Made by a program: the position numbers and the translations under genes. Below are positions 1-7,528 of a stretch of DNA of 10,088 nucleotides, in pieces. Positions within the stretch are counted from its first letter, which is position 1. Every line of letters begins with the position of its first letter. The stretch lies in contig LSYV01000058.1 in NCBI GenBank assembly GCA_001584585.1, forward strand, positions 553,838 to 563,925. The letters run 5' to 3'. This stretch comes from Gonium pectorale (lineage: Eukaryota; Chlorophyta; Chlorophyceae; Chlamydomonadales; Volvocaceae). The notes below the pieces were generated by a model. That model was not told where the DNA came from, searched no databases, and was given only the letters and a program-made list of their open reading frames with translations.

Positions 1-177
1 TGCCCCGAGCCCCCCCTGCCCCGAACCCCCTTGCCCCCCGCCATTGCCTGATCGACACCACTGCTGCGCCACCTGCCCAGCCGAGAGCGCGCCCGAACCC
101 TCCCCCCTGATCCCCCCCTCCTGCTCCTGCCATGCGCGCAGCGCGGTCTTTCGCACATACATGGGCCGTGCTCTCAC

Positions 178-2757
178 CTTGGGCTGCTTGTACCAGCAGG
201 GCTGCCCCCGGCGGGTGATGGAGCCGTCCATGATGTCGTCGGCCACCAGGAAGAAGGCTTGAAGCTGGGGTTTGAGGGAGAGCGGCGGAGCGGAAAGGCG
301 TGGGGATCAGATAGTAGGTAGGTGAGCGACCTGCTCGGCAAAGGTTGAGACGTCATGGTTCGGCGAGAACGCACTGGCATCCCGCAGCTTCGGTGTCTGT
401 GCCCCGCGGAGGTGAGCAAAGGGTGCCTTGCAGTCGTTGCAGTCATGTACGGATCGAGGCATGAGGCGAGGCGAGCCACCAGGCCACCAGCGAGAGGGGC
501 TTGCGAGCGCACGCGACAGGGCGGCTCGAAGGGGGAGTACTCAGTCCGAGGGCGTGGAGTTGTTGACTGCTGGCAGCGTCCGGTCCCCTCGAAGGGGGCA
601 CATGGAGACATTTGCAACAGGGGACAACAGGCCAGCATCCAGCAGCATCCTCCCCCTCTCTCCGTCACACGGGTGCGGGTGAAGGAGAGGAAACGCCAGA
701 TGCCCCAACAGAGGCATCACCCGAGCCGTGCAGGGCACCGCTGACGTGGGTCGGGCTCGGAGAGCACGCCATGTTGCTTGGACCCGCGCCCCTCGCGCCT
801 GCGGCAGCCATCACGCAACCCTTCCCTCCTATCGCCCGCTGCCGGTACCGCTGCCGCCACCCGTACCGGCACCTCCCCCGCCACCTCCCACAGCCTTTGC
901 TCACCACTGCGTCAAGCCTCCCTTCCCGGCTCCCGCCCCCGGATGCTATCGGTCGGGAGCCGGCGAGGGGAGAGGCACGCGCCCAAGGCGTCTCCAGAGG
1001 GAATGCCTCCGAACCCCAGCCCTCCATCACTGAGCGCCACCTCCGCTGCCAACGCCCGCTGTCTGTATGCTGTCCGTCCGATCAACCGACACGCCCGAAC
1101 TCGACGCACCACGGGCCGCCAGCCTCCCATTCAACCCATCATCTCCCATTCCCCCCCCCCTTGCAAACCACCATGCGCCGCTGCTTCCACATCGCCGTCA
1201 GTAGCACCGTCCTCGCCGCGCCTCTCCCACCCTGCTGCCAGCTGCCACCCTGCTGCCAGCAGCCGGTGCCGCCGCCGGCGCCCGCCCGCCCGCTCTCACT
1301 CACCCACTCAATGCACCAGCCCAGCGCGTTGGCCTTGAACACATCCTCCTCCGACACGCTCTGAGCAGGGGGGGAAGAGGGTACGGAAAGCGCGCAAGTA
1401 CTTGTTGCTTGTCGGCGGGTTAGGACATCGGTTTCTTGACAACGGCCAGCAGCACTCTCCCATTCTCCAAGGGGTGTGGGGCACGGCAAGGGCGGCAGAA
1501 GCGGGATGTCAGGGGCAAAGAGGAAACCCCTGATGCAGAGATACAAACGGGAGGGGAAGGGGCCACGCGCCGCCCGACAGCCCCCAGAGACCGCGCTCCG
1601 CAGTCCCTACGCACAACCCTTCCACCCCCAACCTCCGGTCGCTGCCGGCTGCCGCCTGTGCATGATCCAGGCCGGGCTGCAAGGCCACCGGCCCCCACCA
1701 TCCCCGGAAGCTCCCCGCCTGCCAGAGCACGGCGTAAATATTGTTTTGGAAACGTCGTTTTGTCAGCACGGCGACGCATCCCAGCTTCGCTCCCTGTGTC
1801 CCACCCCGTCCCAAACCCCTGCGCCACTCTGGGCTGCTGCCAAAGGCGGGCTACGGCACAAGAGTGCAGTGCCCTCGGGAACTGGAATGGACGACACGCA
1901 GCCGTGACACGTCAGACATACCTCGGCTCCCTTGACGGAGGCCAGCACGTCGTACACGGCCATGCCGCGGTTCAGCTTGCCGCCCGGCACGTTGTAGTCA
2001 TTCACCTTTGAGCAAGGCAAGGGGGCAAGGGATGAGTGGGAAGGGGAAATACCTCAACCCGTGGTCTGTGGGGGAAGGTGGGGGAGGAAATGCGCTGGTA
2101 ACATCGGTCGTTAACACCGGTTTGCGTCAGGTAGGGGGCAGTGGGTTTGGAAGGTAGGAGGGAGAGGGAGCGCAAGAGGGGCGACGAGTGTGCGGGGTCG
2201 GGCTCCTGGGGGAGCGTAGTCGTGCACGGGAGCCGAGATGGTGTGTGCGTAAGGAGGTGTGCGCCAGGAGCGGGGGACGGCAAGGGAGCGGGAGCACCAG
2301 GTAACCCGTCGGCGCGATAACCGGCGGGAGGCGCTATTGAAGCGAATGACCAGGCATGTGGATACAGCAGCTGGTTGCATCGGCCGTCGGCAGCGACCGA
2401 CCTCCTTAAACCACTCCTGCGCGGCCTTTGCTTGCGCGCTTTCTCCGGCAGGTGACAGGCACTCGTCGTTCAGGAGCTCATCGCGAAGGGTTTCGTACAC
2501 CTTCATGAAATTCTGCAAGTGGCGAATTTCAGCGATAGGGGGCGAGATGGCGCGTCAAGCGAGCCCTTACACTTCAATCTCCACGCGGCAACTACATCTG
2601 GCACAAATGCGCACATGCTTTATTCCTGTCCGCACGGCGCAGGGTCGGCTGGAGAGCCCGCCGGGTGCGATCATCGCGGGCGCATGCGTTTTCGAATACT
2701 CACCTCGCGCGTGTGCGCATACTCCACGCGCGCCTTTTTAGGTGACGGCTCAGCCAT
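178..2757 (-). CDS. FPS: Farnesyl diphosphate synthase, 5' five exons (partial, runs off left edge)
   Basis: Joins isopentenyl diphosphate to dimethylallyl and geranyl diphosphate to make farnesyl diphosphate (C15), the precursor of sterols and prenyl groups. Exons, in coding order: 2757-2704, 2512-2402, 2005-1922, 1360-1304, 264-178, giving 54+111+84+57+87 bases, or 131 codons. Every visible intron is phase 0 and GT-AG. Family marks seen: GGKLNRG at about residues 63-69 (diphosphate-binding Lys and Arg), ALGWCIEW at 95-102, then [13 protein letters not shown] with the first Asp-rich motif D111-D112-x-x-D115, and RRGQPCW at 120-126. Phe106 and Phe107, five and four residues before that motif, are the aromatic pair known in eukaryotic enzymes to limit chain length to C15. 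The start MAEPSPKK lies in context AAACATGGC and has no evident transit peptide, which suggests the cytosol. The second Asp-rich motif and the C-terminus are outside the window. The exon 2 donor, GTCGGT, is weak. Family assignment is secure; exon ends are inferred. Confidence 0.93.
265..1303 (-). other. Farnesyl diphosphate synthase intron 4 (1,039 bases)
   Basis: The longest complete intron in the window, from donor GTGAGT after the EW codons to CCCCAG before the LQAFF codons. It is C-rich on the plus strand, which leaves a long spurious plus-strand open frame at 612-1364. It contains an 18-base direct duplication (1227-1262) and a C run near 1150. I saw no gene in it. Confidence 0.75.
1227..1262 (+). 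repeat. 18-base direct duplication in FPS intron 4
   Basis: Two adjacent copies starting at 1227 and 1245, each beginning CCACCCTGCTGCCAGC. It is a small local duplication with no evident function. Confidence 0.75.
1361..1921 (-). other. Farnesyl diphosphate synthase intron 3 (561 bases)
   Basis: Runs from donor GTATGT to acceptor GCTCAG in minus-strand sense. It holds only short overlapping open frames without motifs. Confidence 0.7.
2006..2401 (-). other. Farnesyl diphosphate synthase intron 2 (396 bases)
   Basis: Its donor reads GTCGGT, a poor match, but the flanking codons WFKE and VNDYNVPGG join exactly as the family requires. The acceptor is CTCAAAG. The plus strand is purine-rich near 2140-2290. 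Nothing else is seen. Confidence 0.65.
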
Positions 2758-2940
2758 GTTTCCTATCCACTGGCGCTGGAGCAATTGCGGGGTGCAAGTA
2801 GCCGAGCGCGCAGACGCGACAAGAAGCTCGGGCCAGCAGGCTCGCGTGCCCCTCAACAAAGGCCCGATACAAAATTGCATTCACAAGAGTCCATGCGTAA
2901 GGGGTTGCAAGGCACTTGAACTTTAGCCGTACGCCGTACG

Positions 2941-2948
2941 CCATATAA
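2941..2948 (-). promoter_or_regulatory. TATA-like element upstream of farnesyl diphosphate synthase
   Basis: The minus strand reads TTATATGG about 185 bases upstream of the start codon. Initiation some 30 bases downstream would give a 5' UTR near 150 bases. A doubled CGTACG-containing heptamer (about 2928-2941) lies just downstream of it. Position and composition are the only evidence. Confidence 0.3.
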
Positions 2949-3599
2949 CACACAGTCCGTTTCTCGCGGTACGGTTCGAAACTACCCCCCTGCCGAAATG
3001 CGTGCTGCTAGGTTGTGCATCGCTGCGGCCGACTGCACCCATACAAAACAGCCTCCCGCGCCAGTAGTACAGGACCGTGGCCTCCCGCCCGAGCTCTACG
3101 CGGGCCCCCTGCGTTCCGTGCTATCAAGGCCATACCGCTCCAAACCATGGCTGGCCCCACCTGCAGACCCGTTGGCAACCTCATCCTTTGCCTTGCCTTG
3201 CCTGGCAATTTCCTTGCAGGTGTGCTGACCATAGCTGCGACCGTGCATGAAGCAAGGGAAATAGCTTACAGGGTAGACCTCCACGGGGGACCTTGTTCGT
3301 AACGCTCACAACGGCAGACTGGAACACAGTCCGCGGTAACAGTGGCCGGGTGCTACACCCTCTGCACCTTGCGAGGACACAGGGCACGGTGGTGTGCCCA
3401 CAGGGTGCTTGCCAGTAACGCTCCGGACAGGAGGCGGCCACGAGTCCGTCAGGTCGAAGCCGTTACAGGCTGTTTGGGATACCAGGCACGCCATACTTCG
3501 GCGTCAGGCGCTGAAGCGGGGTAGAGACGACATAACGCGCTCCCCCACCCCAATATTCGCAATTCGTCCATGGCCCCCGCCCCCCGGCTTGGACGGACG

Positions 3600-3620
3600 T
3601 GTAACCTGTAACCTGTAACC
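3600..3620 (+). repeat. Three tandem copies of TGTAACC
   Basis: A perfect heptamer repeat (TGTAACC three times), followed by a diverged GGTAACG. Each copy contains TGTAA, the algal polyadenylation motif, in plus orientation, although no plus-strand gene was recognised upstream. It may be a simple repeat or a transcription stop that protects the downstream promoter. Confidence 0.7.
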
Positions 3621-3940
3621 GGTAACGTTATGCCCCACCAAGCGTTGGCAGTCTGCCGGGGGTTGCTCGGGAGCAGGGTGGCCCGGATCCCCGGAAATTG
3701 CGCTGGTTCCCGTTTTCCGTTACCTTAACCCCTTGACCGTGGCCAGTGCCCGTGCCTGTGCCATCACAATGCCCAAGCTCCACGAGTCAATGAAGCTTCA
3801 ATCGTACATGAAATACAGCAGCATGGCCTGCACACAAGAGTGCACGGCAAACACGCTGCACGGCATGAAGATGGTATTACCTTTTCTGCAACGCCATACC
3901 ACTGTCTAATACATCTTCTGAAGCAAACAAGTACAGGTTA

Positions 3941-3950
3941 TTATACAAAG
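3941..3950 (+). promoter_or_regulatory. TATA-like element upstream of the coiled-coil gene
   Basis: TTATACAAAG lies 74 bases before the chosen ATG, which would leave a short 5' UTR of about 45-50 bases. This supports the start at 4024 but is an AT-rich match only. Confidence 0.3.
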
Positions 3951-4023
3951 AGTAGTTCCAAGCACGGTGGACCTTGGGAGCATCTACGCTGTCCGCCGAA
4001 GCTCTGTGCCCTTTTGCCAATCT

Positions 4024-5798
4024 ATGGCAGTAGCGACTATGGACGGACACTTTTACGCTCCCCGATTCGGGGTCCCGAACCCCGGTCTAGCCTTCGACCC
4101 TTATTCGAGGCAGGATTTCGGTCAGGGCACCTTCCACGCTCGAGGACCGCCATCAAATCGCCATTACCACCCTCCAGGATGGGGCCCGCAATTTGGCTTC
4201 CCGCAGAACGCCGGCCAGCAGAACGGCCAACAACAACGTCATAAGCGCAGCAGGCAAGATGGTGCCCACGGAGCCCCTCTCCTCCGCGAGTTGCGCCAAG
4301 ACAACGCCAAGAAGGCTCGGCAACACTTCCAAGGTACTTTGACTGCCTGGCAGCGCGAGCCCGGCTTCGGGCAAATGCAGGATAGCTTTCTTCCCCGGTA
4401 CCCTTTGCTGAGGCACCGCGCCGCGCCCCACCACGGTTCTTTCTGGAATAAAGGATCGCTGGAGGGCAGCGCAACGCCCGGGTCAACGCCAAGGACAGCG
4501 CCCCGAGCGCCCGACAACCGCCACGGCTACCTGCTCGTGCCGCAAGGTGAGGAGGGCTGCAATTGGTAACAAGCATTCTACCTTGAAGCCGATTTGGTGG
4601 CATATGTTGGCGTGTTGGCAGCTTATGTGTCGCCGCGTCGCGCATGCGTGGGATTGCCCTGGAACGCGGCTTCGTTGTGGGTTACAGCTCGTTGCGTGTG
4701 TCTGAAGCATTGATACAGGTATCGTGTGGTGCCTCGGTGCTTAGGTCGATCTTGGAATAGGATAGTGCGGTTACTGATTTCCCGACCTGCCCCCGTCCCC
4801 GCTCTGCCCCCGTCCCATACCCGTTGTATCAGGGTCATTTCACATCCCTCAAGACGCCAGCGACGGCGGCCTCCACGCCATTACGCCCGCTGTGCCCGGC
4901 GCCGGCGAGGCTGTGTGGAAGAACAGGTACGCTGCTGTTTGCACACGCGTATGCTTAGATTGTGGATAAATGCTGCCTGTCGTAGAGGTGATTAAGCGCA
5001 AATGACAAGCAGGTGTAGGTTCCGCGCTTCTCTCTGTCAACTATGTGCAGGCGGTGCTGTTCGGGCGTCAGGGCGCTGCCGTGCGTTGGGCCACATCGCA
5101 TCCTTCCAACTTTCAAATAGTCTGACTCACCTTGCGCCCCTTCCATCCGTGTTCCCACCGACACAGTTACGGCAACGCGGACAAGGAGGCGGTAGCTCTG
5201 GCGGCCGCCGCAGGGCTGGACTTCCTCGGCTCCTTCTATGACGGTGACGACGATGACCTTGGTGTGGGGCCGCAGGTTGGGGCCTCAGACGCTGACGTCG
5301 GCGAGGCGGAGCCCCCCGCGCAGGATGCCCAGGCGCCGCCGCCCTCGACCTTCGACGAGGAGGCGTCCTTCCCTCCCCAGGCCAGGCGGAAAATAGCATC
5401 ACAGGTAGGCCATGCCCCTTGCGTTGCCGGTACAAACGTCCGTCTTAGGTTACATGTTACACGTCCGTTAAAGCCGGGGGGCCATCAGGTTAAAGCTCGC
5501 CCCGGGCTTGACCCAGTACTTGCACATTACTTCCCTGCCAGCATTATGTATCCCTGATTGGCCTTGACCGACTGAAATGATTGCGGACGCAGTGCTAACG
5601 CCAATGATTGCGCAATGGCCATTGCAGGCGGCGTACATTGCGCAGCTGGAGGAGCAGCAGCTGACCCTCCGGGAGCGCATCTTCCTCTTAGAGCAGCAGC
5701 TGGCGGAGGCACAACAGCGGCGAGGAGCTTCACCGTCAGGCCACAGCAACGACGAGGGCGGTAGTGAGGACGAGCACGCGACGTCGTCCTCAGACTAA
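4024..5798 (+). CDS. Unnamed 341-residue protein: Gly/Gln/Pro-rich N-terminus, acidic middle, C-terminal coiled coil
   Basis: Exons 4024-4546, 4833-4926, 5167-5404 and 5628-5798 join in frame to 341 residues plus TAA; the introns (286, 240 and 223 bases) are GT-AG with C/T-rich acceptors. Residues 1-78 are rich in G, P, Q, N, F and Y (low complexity, prion-like) and end in a basic cluster RHKRSRQ at 72-78 that could be a nuclear localisation signal. Residues 81-174 are basic, with Lys/Arg near 88-99. Residues 206-285 hold an Ala run and acidic patches (DGDDDD near 231-236). Residues 289-310 form a clean heptad pattern: I289, L292, Q296, L299, I303, L306, L310. The tail (327-341) is acidic and Ser-rich. 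The start at Met1 has ATGGC context; Met6 at 4039 is an alternative. The YIAQLEE...LTLRERIFLLE stretch resembles short coiled coils at the end of some uncharacterised plant proteins, but this is recall only. I infer a nuclear or RNA-associated scaffold; no enzyme motif is seen. Confidence 0.8.
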
Positions 5799-5836
5799 AT
5801 CCCGTTGGGTGTCGGACTAAATCCCATTGGATGCCG
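5793..5836 (+). repeat. 22-base tandem duplication across the stop codon of the coiled-coil gene
   Basis: Two adjacent copies of 22 bases (5793-5814 and 5815-5836) both begin GACTAAATCCC. They differ at three positions, all transitions. The first copy supplies the final Asp codon and the TAA stop; the second lies in the 3' UTR. Confidence 0.8.
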
Positions 5837-5969
5837 GCTGGAACGAAAATTAAAATGAGCGCGGACGAGGCGGATAGCTTGTAGCTAGTTAGTCGAGAGC
5901 GCGTGAGCTCACATGATCGGTATTGTCTAGGCCGGTAGCTGTAGCTCACTGAAGGGTAGTATTGCCCTT

Positions 5970-6754
5970 ATGTTTTGTATGCTTTCGTCTCTCTGCTTTT
6001 GTTTGCCTCCTCTGCTCCCCTTGCATCTCCGGATGTGCTGCCGCAGCCGCCCACGCGTGCCGGCGACAGCCGGTTCCGCAAGCCACAGAGCAACTCTTGG
6101 CGGTGGAGCCCCGGCCACGCACCCCGAACTTGGCCGAGTCCAAAGGCTGAGGTAAGCACCCGCAAAAGAGTGACCCCGTTTTGAAACGCGTATCCTGGCT
6201 GGTACGCGCAACGGGCGCCTCGTGCGCGGTGTGCGCCTGCCGCTCCGTTCCAGGGGCGGGGGAAGTAGGGGACCCCGATGGGGACCCTATTTTGGCCCAG
6301 GCTGCTCTCTCTGGCTCTGCCCAGCCTGTTCCGGCAGATTGATGTACACCATACCCTGTCTTGGAGCGCATGGGTTGCTGGTTCGGGCGTGGCACGTTCG
6401 GCGTGGTAGCTGGGATTCAGGGTCTTGCATCTGCGCATGCAGCAAGCGACCTAGATTGCGTGCAGCCGTCCGCGTTGCAAGGTCGAGACAGGAGAGCATG
6501 ACCATGTACCACAATGGCAGCTGTACAATTATGGAATGCAAACGCACGGCATTGAATTTCCTGTTTTGCCTTGCTTGTCCAGCGCTTGGTCGGCAGCCAC
6601 GCGCTCCAGCGGCAGTGCTGTTGATGAGCTGCGCTCGCCTTCTTACGGCTCCGACTCTGCAAGTCGGCAAGAGCACCTGAAAGCCGGTGAGACTGAAACG
6701 TTCAGTTCAAACCCATGGGCAGGGCGCTCGCGGTCTGTTCGTACAGCCATGTAA
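5970..6754 (+). other. Two exon-like blocks downstream of the coiled-coil gene: spliced 3' UTR, alternative C-terminus or tiny gene
   Basis: Block A (6047-6151, 105 bases) follows a long C/T-rich tract ending in CAG and stops at a strong donor, GTAAGC. Block B (6583-6754) follows TTGCTTGTCCAG and reads through 56 Ser/Arg-rich codons to TAA, with DELRSPSYGSDS inside. Joining A to B (intron 6152-6582, 431 bases) keeps one open frame that could start at ATG 5970, giving a protein whose first 20 residues would be Cys/Leu-rich. In block A, however, another frame has better third-position GC (about 74% against 61% by hand count), so the coding case is mixed. No donor in the last exon of the upstream gene joins cleanly to this frame before its stop. 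The alternative is an intron within a long 3' UTR. Confidence 0.3.
6750..6754 (+). terminator. TGTAA polyadenylation signal, probable end of the coiled-coil gene transcript
   Basis: This is the first TGTAA on the plus strand after the stop codon at 5796-5798. Green algae of this group use TGTAA about 10-15 bases before cleavage. It would give a 3' UTR of about 960 bases, or about 540 if 6152-6582 is spliced out. It overlaps the TAA that ends the second exon-like block. Confidence 0.45.
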
Positions 6755-7211
6755 ATCGTTGTTGTCACGTGGCTACACAAGTGCCAACACGCCCATGAGC
6801 CGTGAAACGGTATGAAGAATGAGCAAGCATGCTGTCTGTGTCTCCATGTACCCCGGCATTTCAAGTCATGTCGCCACAAGGACAAGTGCATGAGGCTCGC
6901 ACTGCAGGCTATATGCTGTAGGATAGATGTCACAAGGAGCAGTAAGCGTGTGATGCACGCCACCCTTCCCGCTTTTGTGCTGTTCCTGCTTGTCACGTGA
7001 CATTCGAGCGCTTGCAATCACGCATATCCTGCATGTGATACTTCCCTACATTGTTACACCGAGTAGGGCTGTACGTCGTGTCGTACGTCGAACGACATTC
7101 GGCACCCGTACCGACGGTCGGGCCAGCACAGCGCCGCTGTTGTGCTTGTTCATGTTTCATGTGGCGTTCATGACGGCGTTTGGTAGGGAGGTCGTTGGAT
7201 TGAGGTGAGCG
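6755..7211. other. Convergent spacer between the coiled-coil gene and the alcohol dehydrogenase
   Basis: Only short open frames lie here. A doubled GTACGTCG occurs at 7071 and 7083. No gene, RNA or mobile element end is recognised. Confidence 0.55.
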
Positions 7212-7216
7212 TTACA
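7212..7216 (-). terminator. TGTAA polyadenylation signal for the alcohol dehydrogenase gene
   Basis: Read on the minus strand, this is the first TGTAA after the dehydrogenase stop codon (7531-7529), giving a 3' UTR of about 320 bases. A second minus-strand copy lies near 7055. Confidence 0.5.
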
Positions 7217-7528
7217 ACGGTTGGAGCCGCCTTCGTGCACAAAGCAGTGCGGCGTGGGGCAGGATATACATGTCGGAACGCTGTGTAACCCTTCGGTCTC
7301 ATGTGGCTGTGCCCGTGGTTTCCAAGAGGACCGGAACATACTGTGCGTGACGGCGATCGCACTGGAAATTTTCACTTAAATGTTACCGCCTCAACTTTTA
7401 AGAGCCTGAAGTCACTCACAGCATCACAACATCGTCGCATTGCCCAGTCTCCATTCCATATTACTCGTCCTGATATCGAAGGATCTATATGACTGCGTAC
7501 GTCTCAATCCATTACTACGATGAACAGC

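Larger units (their letters stand above)
2758..4023. other. Divergent intergenic region between farnesyl diphosphate synthase and the coiled-coil gene
   Basis: About 1,270 bases with no convincing gene. Short open frames on both strands (for example around 3181-3441) have no recognisable motif, no start context and no clear splice partners. The region should hold both 5' UTRs and both promoters. It also holds a triple TGTAACC repeat at 3600-3620. A CCTTG-rich stretch lies near 3187-3218. I saw no transposon ends. Confidence 0.6.

Noticed and set aside
612..1364. 250-codon plus-strand open frame
   Set aside because: It lies over FPS intron 4 and runs through exon 4 (1304-1360) on the opposite strand. 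Its Pro/Arg/Ser-rich composition is what C-rich sequence gives in any frame, and it has no motif.
3181..3441. Cys-rich minus-strand frame in the divergent intergenic region
   Set aside because: It has no start context, no splice partners and no recognisable domain. It could be a decayed repeat, but nothing in the sequence shows that.
4334..4380. Possible short intron inside exon 1 of the coiled-coil gene (GGTACT to GCAG)
   Set aside because: Removing it creates a TAG at the junction, while the unspliced reading stays open and joins exon 2 in phase.
4037..4645. 202-codon minus-strand open frame
   Set aside because: It is antisense to exon 1 of the coiled-coil gene and runs into its intron; the plus-strand reading has the consistent exon structure.
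6266..6289. GC-rich imperfect inverted repeat
   Set aside because: The arms pair only imperfectly, with a four-base loop, and no T run, gene end or partner copy gives it a role.
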